This document shows positions 35,793-49,941 of a stretch of 52,500 nt of DNA, in pieces (within the stretch, counting starts at the first letter, position 1; the number at the start of each line of letters is the position of its first letter). The stretch spans positions 1,265,001-1,317,500 of the forward strand of contig JACVTC010000017.1 of the NCBI GenBank assembly GCA_016946835.1, read 5' to 3'. A program made the position numbers and the translations under genes. Source of the stretch: Neocallimastix lanati (nom. inval.) (lineage: Eukaryota > Neocallimastigomycota > Neocallimastigomycetes > Neocallimastigales > Neocallimastigaceae). Below the pieces are notes generated by a model. It searched no databases. It worked only from the letters and a program-made list of their open reading frames with translations, and was not told the origin of the DNA.

Positions 35793-36227
35793 GGTAATAA
35801 TAATTAAAATTATTTAATAATTTATAATTTTAGGATTTTATTAATAAAAATAATAGTGATAGTGTTAAGAAACTTATTGAAGAAAAAGGTATTGGAGTAG
35901 ATGAAAGTATTCAATCCGATGGTAGAAGAAGATCCTACAACACTATTGATTTTAAAAGTAAATCGGATACATTAAGTGGTTTTTTATCTGGTGAAATCAA
36001 AGAAGAATTCTCTAAAAATGAAAAAATTACCAATAAAATTTTTAAAAAGGATAGAAATGATTCAAAAAATATTAGTGAAATTTTTAGTGGAAATAATTTA
36101 GATCTTGCTTCTAACCATGGTTCCAATGGAGGTTCCTCTCATTCATCAAAAACGAAAAGAATGTTTAGAGAACGTTTATACCAAAGTGACAATATTTTTG
36201 AAGATGCTTTTACACCAAATCCACCAG
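34193..36227 (+). CDS. NTF2-like (SnoaL-type) domain protein with 12-residue tandem repeats
   Basis: Exons 34193-34964, 35160-35237, 35382-35686 and 35834-36227 join in frame with GT/AG ends. Residues 44-139 are eight tandem 12-residue repeats of the form [FY]-E-K-Q-N-S-x-E-I-x-D-x. After a basic patch (VRKKERTL) comes an alpha+beta domain of about 150 residues with DIAEKYYNDDSCILYVPTS and KRIYWDQACVLKQVGL. This pattern is that of fungal NTF2/SnoaL-like domains, whose ligands are mostly unknown. The fourth exon is Ser/Lys-rich with short NKIF, SEIF and SDNIF motifs and ends at PNPPG in phase 1. No signal peptide or membrane segment is visible. The gene probably continues into 37221-38641, since phases and motif style agree; otherwise it would need a short unseen last exon. 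Function unknown. Confidence 0.75.
34322..34609 (+). repeat. 36-base coding minisatellite
   Basis: Eight in-frame copies of a diverged 36-base unit, each encoding 12 residues beginning F/Y-x-K/R-Q/H. All copies keep the frame while differing in sequence, which indicates expansion followed by divergence under a coding constraint. Confidence 0.85.
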
Positions 36228-36508
36228 GTAAGAAAAAAAAAAAAGAAAAAAAAAATTATAAAATTACATTTTAAAGAAAAAAAAACTTTTTATAATTAAA
36301 ATTTGATCATTTTATAAAATATACTACGTAATAATTTATTATATATAAATTTAATTTCTTGAAAATTATATAAAAAAAAAAAAAAAGTTAAAAATATAAT
36401 AAGTTTTAAAAAACTTTAATAATATAAAAATAATAATAATAATAATAATATGATGTTTTAAAAAGTTTAATTGTTAAATATTAAATTAATTTTTTAATAA
36501 TAATAATA

Positions 36509-36568
<60 letters not shown>

Positions 36569-37201
36569 GAGAAAAAATAGGATATGAGACAAAAACTCAA
36601 AATTTTTTAAATTATAATTATAATTAAAATTACAATTTATTAATGGATTAAATAATAATTAAATGTTAAAATAGTTTTTAGGATGTTAAATTAAATAATA
36701 TATAGTTTAAAACAAAATAAAAATTAAAAAAAATTTAGCAAAAAAAAAAAAAAAAAAAAATTTAGCAAAAAAAAAAAAAAAATAATTTAGCAAAAAAAAA
36801 TTTTTTTTAAAAATGGATTAATTATAATTAATTTATTTAATTAAATATCCTAATTAAAAAAATTATATGCATAATTAAGAAAAAAAAATATTATTAAAGA
36901 TAAATAAGGTTTAATATTACATTTTTATAAAATAACGAAGACATAATTTATATAATAATTATTATATATAATTATTATGTTTTTGTATAATGATGAGTTT
37001 GTTATCTTATTTAAAATTTAAAAAAAAAATGGTTTATTCTTTTAATTTTTACTTTTTATTTCTTTTCTTTTTCGATTCTGTAAAAGAAAAAAAATAATTA
37101 AAAAAGAAAAAAATAGAAAGAAAATAAAAATAATAATTAATAAATAAAATAATATATATTATTTTTTACAATATTATAAATTATATAATATATATCACTT
37201 A
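36228..37201. other. Long A-rich interval, probable intron or spacer
   Basis: Starts with a good donor (GTAAGA at 36228) and contains an uninterrupted run of 57 A residues (36511-36567) and repeated TTTAGCAAAAAAA blocks near 36735-36800. If it is an intron (36228-37220, 993 bases) it is about twice the longest other intron recognised in this window. No coding signal. Confidence 0.55.
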
Positions 37202-37332
37202 ATGGAAACAGTGCATAGAGGTAAACGTATTTTTGCTGAGAAGAGTAAGGATGCAGTAAAAATATCAATGTATGTATGATAACTAAAATTATCATTAGAA
37301 TTATAATAAAAATTTATTTATATTAATATAAA

Positions 37333-37373
<41 letters not shown>

Positions 37374-38641
37374 ATAAAATTACAATTTAAATAAAATACT
37401 TTATTTTAATACTATCATTGTTATTTTTTATTAAAAAATTATTAAAAAATTTCAAAAAAAAAAAAAAAAAAAATAGGGAAAAATCTGATTCAGAGAGTGA
37501 TTGTGTTGATTCTCGTTCAACATTATATGATTTAGATGATTTCAACTCAGAAAAAAGAAGTGATTCTAACAATTTGTCTCGTCAAGATTACAGTAGTGAT
37601 GAAAAAATGAATGAATCTGGTTATGATAAACAGGAGGAATTAATTAATGATCAAATGAAAAATTTATGTTTAAAAAATAATTATATGGATAATAATAATG
37701 AGAAAAAAAAATTGTCAAAAGATGAGAAAAGACACAAAAATCACAATCATAGAGTGCCTATAATAAAACCATATTTAAAGTCTAGTATTACATTTGACAA
37801 CTATGGTAATATAGATCTTGAAAATCGTCCAAAACCAAAATATAGAAAAAAAAGAGTTATGCCTCAATTTCATTCTACTTTTAAAATTGCCTATAATAAA
37901 GAAGAACTAGAAGAAGATAATCTTCATCATCGTAAACGCATATCACCAACCTATATATCCCACGTTTTTGATGAAGATAATACTGTTATCAAAGTAAGAC
38001 CTATTCATAAAAATAGTATTTTTTATGAAAACATTAAATTTGGTGATGATTCAAGTAAAAATGAAGTTCAACCTCCAAAGGCTACCAAAGATAAATTTAT
38101 TTCGAATATTTTTAAGGATGATGCTCCGGAAGTTTATAAGCGTCATAAAAAATTAAGTTCTGATATTAGAAATAAAATTACCTATTCAAATATTTGTTTT
38201 GATTCAGAAGCCAAGGAAGAAGAAAAACCTATTTCAAAACCAACTGCCCGTACAAAGGATCATATTCATCATTTATTTTCAAATTCATCAAATGAATCTT
38301 TAGATCAACCTATTAAGAGGAAAAATCCAAAAAATTATGTAAATAATACTACTTTTAGATTTGATGATCCACCAGAAAAATTTGTTCCTCCAATTAAAAT
38401 ATTAAAGAATAAATATGTATCTCAAATATTTAAAACAAATTCTCAAGAAAATATTGATTCCGTTAGTAAAGTTAATGCTAATGATTCAACCAAGAGAAGC
38501 GGTATCTTTGCTATGATGAATCATAATGAAGGTACTGATGCATATTCAACAAAAGGAATAAAAACAAAATATAATAAAGTTGATAATGTTCAAGATTTAA
38601 TTGATACTTCATCCAAAAAAAAAGCAATTATGATGAACTAA
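37202..38641 (+). CDS. Lys/Ser/Asn-rich protein with repeated x-x-[IV]-F motifs; separate gene or C-terminal part of the NTF2-like gene
   Basis: Two exons, 37202-37269 and 37477-38641, give 410 residues from ATG 37202. Alternatively, an AG at 37219-37220 would let 37221-37269 join in frame to the exon ending at 36227, making a single 920-residue protein. The body is basic and low in hydrophobic residues, so probably disordered. It is punctuated by spaced motifs: SHVFDED, SNIFKDD, HHLFSNS, SQIFKTN and KITYSNICFDSE, each preceded by R/K-rich segments of about 40 residues. Similar motifs (SDNIFED, SEIFSGN) occur in the preceding exon, favouring one gene. The acceptor context (ATAGAG) is less typical than the TAG/AAG used elsewhere. 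No family recognised. Confidence 0.65.
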
Positions 38642-40479
38642 GAAACATTAATAATATACATTATAGTATACACCAATCACAGTTACAAATTTAATTTTTA
38701 TTATTATTGTGTTACTGTTTCTTTAATAATAAATAGAAATTTTTAAATAATTTAAAATATTTTTATACATTATAAAAAAAGTAAAAATAAAAATAAAAAA
38801 AAAAAAAAAAAAAAAAAAAAAATGTTTTTATTTTATTTTTATAGCAAATGAAATTATTAAATAGTTTCATACAGTGTAGAATTTCTATAGAGGTTAAAAA
38901 AAAATTGGAATAATTTTTTTTATTAATATTTTTATTATTAAGTAAATATATTAGTTTAAAAAAAAAAAAAAAAAAAAAAAAACATTTTAAATATAACTTT
39001 AATGACTATTAATATTATAAATAAATAAATAAATAAATAAGATTATAAGTATTGAATTTAATTTTTTATAATTTATTATTTTTATTGTTTGTATTATATT
39101 TATTATTATATATTTGTTATCTTAATATAATTATAAATTATTTATTTGTATATTTAACATCATTATTAATAGCTATTAGTATTTTTTTTATATTAAAAGT
39201 AATAAAAATAAAATATAAATCTTGTATATATATAGTATATTAAACTTTCTCAAAATAAAAAAAAAAAAATTATTTTATAAAAATTTGAAAAATGAAAAAC
39301 TTGTGGTTTTAGTAAAATAACTATGGGTAAAACCTAAACCCAAATAATTCAAGATGTAGAATACTTACTTAGATAATTTAATAAATTAACCAAGAATATA
39401 AAGACATAATAATGTATGTAAGTATATTATTTAAATAAATAATAATACTAATCTTAAAAAGAAAAAAAAAATAAAATAAGATTAAAAGTTTTTATTTTTA
39501 ACTATTGAATCTTTTCTCATGTTTAAAAATTTTTTAAGTATTGAATTTATAGAGCCATCTTTCATATGTATTTCAATATATTAATTTTTGATTATTAACA
39601 TAGTTTCTGTATTAAACAATAATTCCATAAAAATTATTGTATAAATTTAACTTTAAATTTGAATTAATAAACTACATAAAATAAATAAATAAATAAAATT
39701 AAAAAAAAAATAAAATTAAAAAAATAAAAAAAAAGAAAAAAAAAAAAATATGATAAAATATAAAAAATAGTAATAATTATTATTATTCCCTAATATTTAT
39801 TATTTATTATTTATTAGAAAGAAAATTTTGACGTGTTATAGTGTCTTAGTTCTTCATAAAAAAACTAAAAAAAAAAAAAAAACTATAAAAAAAAAAAAAA
39901 AAAGTTGAATTTTTAAATTTTATTATTGATATTATTTCAATATATTACATTATATGTATTAATGTACATACATTATTTCATAACATATAATATGGAATAT
40001 TTATTATATAATATTATTGAATAAGGAATTATAATAACAATAATTAAATAATTAAATGTGAATCAAATATGAAATATTATTGTAATAAAATTTAAAACTT
40101 AATTCTAACCAATGATATTATATATTAAAATCAATCCAAGTTTTTTTTTATCTATTATAAATAAACATGAACAAATAAATTTTTTTTATTTTCTTTACAC
40201 TATTTATTATTAAAAATTTATATATATATTTTTTTTATTAAAAATAAAGGTATGAATAATAATTTATTATTTAAAGAGTTAGTAAAATTAAAGGAGGAAA
40301 GAAAGAAATAAAGTATATATATATATATTACATTTTTATTGTGTTAATATAAAAAAAAAAAAAAACTTAGATATAATTAAAATTTAATATTAAAGTAATT
40401 TATATAAAATTATTTTGATGAAATTTAATATATTAAATATATATTATTTCAACATTATATTTTCTATTACTACTACTAC

Positions 40480-40564
<85 letters not shown>

Positions 40565-40701
40565 TTAAATAAAAAACAAAAATAAAATGTATATACCTCT
40601 TTTATTTATTTTAAATTTATTAAAGTTTAATAATAAAAATAATAATATTTATATTATAAAATATAATAATATATAATTTAATATAAATTAATGATAGAAA
40701 G
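38642..40701. other. A/T-rich spacer upstream of argininosuccinate lyase
   Basis: No supported gene. A 63-codon hydrophobic frame at 39052-39243 (Leu/Ile/Tyr only) looks like A/T composition rather than a protein. The stretch holds poly(A) runs near 38796-38822 and 38958-38981 and a TTA microsatellite at about 40474-40564. The lyase start codon follows at 40702. Confidence 0.65.
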
Positions 40702-43747
<3,046 letters not shown>

Positions 43748-43833
43748 ATTATTTTAATATAATAAAAAAAATTTTTTTTTTTTTATTAAATATATTCATT
43801 TTAATTAATTTCCAAGCAAATAAAAAATAATAA

Positions 43834-43869
<36 letters not shown>

Positions 43870-44535
43870 ATGTTAAAATTAAAATCAATTTAAGAATAAA
43901 ATAAAAAAAAAAATTCTTTTGAATAATTGGTAATAACTATATAATACATAATCTAATGAATTTCAAATATAAAATGATTTTTTTTTTTAAATATTTAATG
44001 ATAGTATATAAATAATATATTAAATAGAAGAAGATTTTTTATAAACTAATAATAATAATAATAATAATATAAAAATAAAAAATAAAAAATAGAAGTAGAA
44101 AAATAATATAAAAACACATAAAAAATAAAAAATACAAAATGAAAAAAAAAAATTATAGAAAAGTATAGAAAAGAATAGCTTTATTTAAATTTTAAAAAAC
44201 AAAAAGCAATTAAAAAAACAAAAAACAAAATCAAAACCAAAAACAAAAACAAGAAAAAAAAACAAAAAAACAAAAAAACAAAAAAAAAAAAAAAAAAGTA
44301 AATCAAATCATATAATAATATTAATAAATACGAATATCATTAAATAATAATAATATAATATAATTTTTATTTTTATTTATTTTTATTTTTATTTTATTAT
44401 TATTATTATTATTAATTTTTTATTTCTAAACTTTTTTTATTTTTATTATTATTATTATTATTATTATTAATTTTTTTTTTTTTTTTCTAAACTTTTTTTT
44501 TTTATTTTTATTTTTATTTTTTATTTTTATTTTTA

Positions 44536-44570
<35 letters not shown>

Positions 44571-44667
44571 TTGTTTGTTTATTTATCTATACAACTTTTT
44601 TTTTTTTTAAACTTTATTAATTTAATTAATTATTTATATACCAAAAGAGGTATTTAAAAATTCTATA

Positions 44668-44701
<34 letters not shown>

Positions 44702-45020
44702 GGTATTTTGAATAGTTTAATGAACTACATCAAAAAAACATCCACATTAATGATTATCCTTTTCTTTCTGTATAATATTAGAAATTTTAATATTAATTGG
44801 AAAATTTGTTGATTTATAAAAAAATTTCTATTTTCTATAAAAAATTTTTTTAATTTTTTTTTTTTTTTATTTTGAAATTCTATTTTTTATTCATATTTAT
44901 ATGTTAAAAATACATAAATATAAATTTTTATCATCTATATTAAAAATCATTTGATTTATCATCTATATAGATTAATATACAAAAAAGGAAATAGCAATTT
45001 TTAATTTTTTTTTTTTTTTT

Positions 45021-45152
45021 AATAAAAAAAATTAAAATTTTAATATTTATTTTTATCTTTTTTTTTTTAATAAAAAAAATTAAAATTTTAATATTTATTT
45101 TTATCTTTTTTTTTTAATAAAAAAAATTAAAATTTTAATATTTATTTTTATC

Positions 45153-45153
<1 letters not shown>
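45021..45153. repeat. Tandem repeat of 47-48 bases, three copies
   Basis: Each copy contains AATAAAAAAAATTAAAATT, then TTAATATTTATTTTTATC, followed by a T run of variable length. Copies start near 45021, 45069 and 45116. Confidence 0.85.
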
Positions 45154-45183
<30 letters not shown>

Positions 45184-45229
45184 GTTATTATTTATATTAA
45201 TAATAAGAAAAGGGAAAAAAAAAATGAAA

Positions 45230-45368
45230 GAATGAAAAATGAAATAATGAAAATAATGAAAAATGAAATAATGAAAATAATGAAAATTGAAATAATGCAA
45301 ATAATGAAAAATGAAATAATGAAAAATGAAATAATGAAAAATGAAATAATGAATAATGAAATAATGAA

Positions 45369-45460
<92 letters not shown>
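45230..45460. repeat. GAAAAATGAAATAAT minisatellite passing into AAT microsatellite
   Basis: Imperfect 12-15-base units built from GAAAAATGAAATAAT run from about 45230 to 45368, then change directly into an AAT trinucleotide run to about 45460. Confidence 0.85.
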
Positions 45461-45461
<1 letters not shown>

Positions 45462-46082
45462 TTATATATATTTTTTTTTTCCAAAGTATTAATTCATTTT
45501 TAGTTTTTTTTTTTTTTTAAAAAAAGAAGATCTTAAAATATTTATTAAATACATGTTATAAATATTTTTTTTTTTTAAGTGAGCTTATGTTCAATTAATA
45601 TTCCTTTTTTTTTTTTTTTTTTTTTAATTATTTTATTTTTATTTTCATTTTTATTTTTATTTATCTTAATCTTTTTTTAATTAATTTTTTCAATTAAAAT
45701 GAGTAAAAAATATTTGTTAAATATAATATATATTGAACACTTTTTTTTTTAAAAAATGTTTTTTATAAAGAATAATTATTAATATGTATTGTTAATAGAT
45801 AGTTTATTTATTGACATTATTTAATCTATTATTAAACAATTTCAATGTTTTCATTATTATTATTAATTATTATAATTATTATTATTCTTTAATTACTACT
45901 TCATAAGAGAATAAGTTATCTTCATTATCAAAGAAGTGATATATGAAACTATATATTATATATCTGTATTATTTAAATTTAATATATGTGGAAAGATATT
46001 ATAAATTTAAATAATTAACTATTAATATTGTTAATATCTTATTAATTATAATTATGCTTCATAAATAATTTATTTATTTATT

Positions 46083-47224
46083 ATGACTTATTATGATGCT
46101 AATTGGATGAATCTTATTAATAATAAAAGTTTAAAACTTAATCAATATAATATTCCAGGTAATCATGATAGTGGAACCTATGGAATAGGTGGTGATGGTG
46201 TTTTCAATTCTATTCGAGATGAAGGTGGTCGAACTCAATCTTTAAATATTAAAGAACAATTATATGGTATATAATATTTTAATAAATAATATGGATTGTA
46301 GAAGTAAAGATAAAAATAATGGTAATTATGACATTTATTTAAAAAACTCAGATATGGTCAAAAAATTTTCTAAACCAAATAATGAAGAAGTACTTACTAT
46401 TGATTTTATGAATATGGCAAGAATGGATCATTGGTATAATCCTGATGATATTTTTGATAATGGAATTGAAGAAATGGCAAAATTTATAAATAAAAATATA
46501 GTTGATTTTGATACAAATAAAAATCCATTTTATAATCATTGGTTTATTTTAGATTTTCCCGATCATGATATCGTACGTAAAATATATACTAGTAATGATT
46601 TAAATTATTCTAATAATAATTATAAACGTTCTAATAATAATTTATATCCTTTAGAATATAATGAAGATTTAAATATATATTTAAATAACAATAACAATTA
46701 TTATATTTATAAAACTGAAATTTCAAAACACAATAAAAAAAATATTAAAACGATGCTATGCATTCAACTTAAGTTAAGTAATCAAAGTAAAAATTATAAA
46801 AAAAGATAATTTCAAATGTGTTAAAAATCCTAGGAATCAATGGTATTTTAAACAAAATAATAATTATCTTAATATTGTTTCAGTATTTGATGATAGATGT
46901 TTGTCTTACAAAAATAATAAATTAAGTATAGATGATTGTAATAATAATAATATTTATGAAGATTTTATTGTATACAATAAAACTCTCTGTTCAAGAGTTA
47001 ATCAAGATAATTGTTTAGATGATTATAAACCATTACCAGTAACTTTAGAACCTGAAAATAATAATTTAAACTGTCAATCTAAAATTATTAAACTTGGATA
47101 CCAATGTTGTTCTAATTCTATTGAAATTGATCATACCGATGAGATAGGTACTTGGGGATATGAAAATGGTGAATTATGCGGTATTCCATTTGATACTTTA
47201 GATCTCCAAGATGATGTTAATTAA
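46083..47224 (+). pseudogene. PI-PLC X-like phosphodiesterase with dockerin-like (CBM10-type) domain, broken frame
   Basis: The start gives NWMNLINNKSLKLNQYNIPG followed by NHDSGTYG, close to the His-containing opening of bacterial-type PI-PLC X domains. That frame stops at 46272-46274, where GIRYFDIR would be expected (GI-stop-YFNK is read). Coding sequence continues in a second frame (46264-46809: EEVLTIDFMNMARMDHW, HWFILDFPDHD), then in a third (46802-47224). The third part holds RCLSYKNNKLSIDDC and ends with CQSKIIKLGYQCCS..DEIGTWGYENGELCGIP (about 47072-47190). That is the Cys and Trp-Gly spacing of gut-fungal dockerin/CBM10 domains, which attach secreted enzymes to cellulosome-like complexes. 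No signal peptide is visible. Two frame changes and a missing catalytic stretch indicate a pseudogene, unless unrecognised introns or sequence errors are involved. Confidence 0.7.
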
Positions 47225-47607
47225 TATATAATATAAATTATTTTATATATACAATATAAATTATTTTTTATGTTCATTAATTAATATTTTATTCCTATAT
47301 ATTATTAAAAAAAAATTTTTTTAAAATGAAAATCTAAGAGACAAGTTTTATTGATATAAATTCAATAAATAATTAATTATTTATTATGTCTCCCATAATT
47401 ATAATTATGTTATTTAAATAATTATATTTTATTAAATTATTATTATAATATTAATTTATATAATTTACATATATATTATTTAAAATATATATTTATATAT
47501 TTATTATATTATATTTATATAAATATAAAAAATAAAAATATTCTTTTTATTTTACTTATTATTTTATTATAATAGATTAGTACTATATTTTAAAATATTG
47601 CTTTTAA
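47225..47607. other. A/T-rich spacer between two decayed genes
   Basis: No frame or signal seen. It would have to contain the promoter, start codon and signal peptide of the following membrane protein if that gene were intact; none is recognisable. Confidence 0.5.
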
Positions 47608-48219
47608 AATGTTTGTAATAACAATAAAATTATTAGTAAAGAAGATGTATTAAAAATTAAGGATGAATATTATATTAGATTTTATTGTAAAGATGAAATT
47701 TGTGCTAGTGTAGAAAATGATCATGATAATTATTTTATTGAAATTCCAGATATAAATGGTAATTTAACAAATTACATTGTTTATACATGTAATTATAATG
47801 ATATTGAATTAGATCAATGTAATAGTATTAAAATGATCAATGGTGAAAATTATTCTGTTGAATGTAAAAGCGATTTAGAATGTTTATCAAATAAGTATTA
47901 CAAAAATCGTTGTATGTATAATGAAGAAACACCAATTGTTCATTGTGATGATATTTATTCAAATAAATTATTTTTAGGTAAAAGTTCATATATGTATTGT
48001 GGTAAACCACCCGGTGATACTTGTAAAAAAGATAATGAATGTTCTTCAAAAAATTGTAAAAAAAATGAATGTCAATTTCAAGATAATGGTCCTTCAGATT
48101 CTGATGGTGCAGCTATGTATACTGAAGCCTTAATAATTATTGGAATATTAATAGTTATAGTTATAATTTTAATAATTATTTGTTTCTGTTATTTTTATAA
48201 AACAAAACATAAAAATTAG
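47608..48219 (+). pseudogene. Cysteine-rich single-pass membrane protein, N-terminus missing
   Basis: A continuous frame from 47608 to the stop at 48217-48219 (203 residues) starts after a TAA at 47605-47607, with no start codon before the internal ATG at 47833. It reads KIISKEDVLKIKDEYYIRFY, a Cys-spaced middle (CKDEICAS, YTCNYNDIELDQCN, VECKSDLECLSNK, YCGKPPGDTCKKDNECSSKN, CKKNECQ), then SDSDGAAMYTEA. A strong membrane segment of about 23 hydrophobic residues (LIIIGILIVIVIILIIICFCYF) and a short basic tail follow. This is a type I surface-protein layout with disulphide-rich ectodomain. I think similar proteins are common in gut fungi, but that is memory, not a search. The lost signal peptide and in-frame stop suggest decay; a missed upstream exon is the alternative. 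Confidence 0.65.
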
Positions 48220-49790
48220 TAAATTATATATATACTATATATATATATATATATATATAATGTATAATGACTTATGATAATATTATATGTTAAACCTTAT
48301 ATATAATATTTTTTAAAACTTTATAGTTATAAAATGATTTTATATTTAAATTTAATTAAATCAAAATATTAATTATGTTACGTTTATTATTTATCGTTTT
48401 GCTTATTTATTTATTTATCTATTTAGGATATGGATATTTATTTATTTTTATTATATTTATCCATTTAATTATTATAATTATAATATATAATTTTTTAAAT
48501 AAAAGATAATTAATAAATAAAATAAATAATAAATAAATAATAAATAATAAATAATAAATAAATAATTGAATAATAAATAAAAGAATAAAAAGATTATTTA
48601 TTAATAAATAATAAATAATAAATAATAAATAATAAATAATAAATATTAAAAATAATAAATAATAAATAATAAATAATTGAATAAATTATAAATAATAAAT
48701 AATAAATAATAAATAATTGAATAATAAATAATAAATAATAAATAATAAAAAGAGTATTGATTAATGAATAATAAATAATAAATAATAATAAAAAGAGTAT
48801 TTATTAATAAATAATAAATAATAAATAATAAATAATAAATAATAAAAAGAGTATTTATTAATAAATAATAATAAATAAATAATAAATAATAATTAATAAT
48901 TAATAATTAATAAATAATAAATAATAAATAATAAATAATAATAAGGGTATTTATTAATAAATAATAAAAAAGAGAGTAAATAATAATAAATAATAAAGAA
49001 TAAAAAATCTATAAATGATTTTAATTAAAAATACAAATTTTAATCTATTTAATTCTACTCTTTAATTAATTGGTAAATAGTATTATCATATAATAATAAA
49101 TTAAAATTTTTTTTTTTATTATTTTATATTTATTATTTCTTTTAAATAAATATGTGCTTTTTTTAATATATATTAATTGATTAAAATACAATTCTTACAA
49201 TATATTATTTATTTATATGAATATATTTATTTTTCTCCATAAGAAAAAAATTTAATTATTTAACAGAAAAAAAAAAATTAAGAAACAAAACCTAACATTT
49301 AAAAATATAAAAAGTATTTTGATAATAAAAGCAATTTTAACATAAATTTAAATAAAAAATATATATATAAAAATAGTAATTAGTAATAATTTTTGATATA
49401 AAAAAAAAAAATTAAAAAGGTAAACTTATTTTTTTTTTATTTAGAAAAATAATTTAACATAATTTATATTTAATAAATAAGAAATCTCTTTTTTTTTTTT
49501 TTTTTTTTATTTTCTTTTGAAAAAAGACATAATATATACATAAAAGTATATAAAAAAAATTTTTTTTTCCCAATATATTTTTTATGTATATTTTTTTCTT
49601 AAAGAATATAATTTGGAAATTTATATAATTTTACTTTATTTAAAAAATATTATTATTAATATAAAAAAAAAAAAAAACTATTATTTATAATATCTTTATT
49701 TAAAAGTTATAATATTTTAAAAATCTTATACATTTTTTATCATTAAATATTAACCTTTATATATATAATATAATATTTTTATATTTTAAA

Positions 49791-49828
<38 letters not shown>

Positions 49829-49941
49829 GATTTATAATAATATACAAAATTTTCTGTCATTTATTTAATCAATTTCAAAATAGCTTCAATCATTTTTAAT
49901 ATAAAACAAATTTAAATAAATAAAAATAAATAATTAAACAC
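48220..49941. other. A/T-rich spacer with minisatellite, upstream of the FHA-RING gene
   Basis: No gene supported. After the minisatellite (48500-48990) come ordinary A/T sequence, T and A homopolymers (near 49490-49510 and 49793-49827) and a 5' flank ending ATAATTAAACACATG at the FHA-RING start. Confidence 0.65.
48500..48990. repeat. AATAAAT minisatellite, second locus
   Basis: Same heptanucleotide as at 4377-4712. Here it is organised in higher-order blocks separated by AAAAAGAGTATTTATTAATA (near 48575, 48745, 48790, 48844 and, as a variant, 48943). The spacer makes this an array of roughly 50-150-base super-units. Confidence 0.85.

Larger units (their letters stand above)
43748..46082. 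other. A/T-rich spacer with several tandem repeats
   Basis: Between argininosuccinate lyase and the PI-PLC-like pseudogene I see no gene. The spacer contains a T run near 43833-43865, AAAAACA repeats near 44210-44290, TTTTTATTTTTATT blocks with TTA runs at about 44360-44575, and the two tandem repeats listed separately. A Leu/Phe-rich frame on the minus strand and an Ile/Met/Lys-rich frame on the plus strand over 45190-45490 are repeat translations. Confidence 0.65.

Noticed and set aside
39052-39243. 63-codon hydrophobic frame that could be a small membrane protein
   Set aside because: Only A/T-codon residues (Leu, Ile, Tyr, Phe), no relation to neighbours, composition explained by base content.
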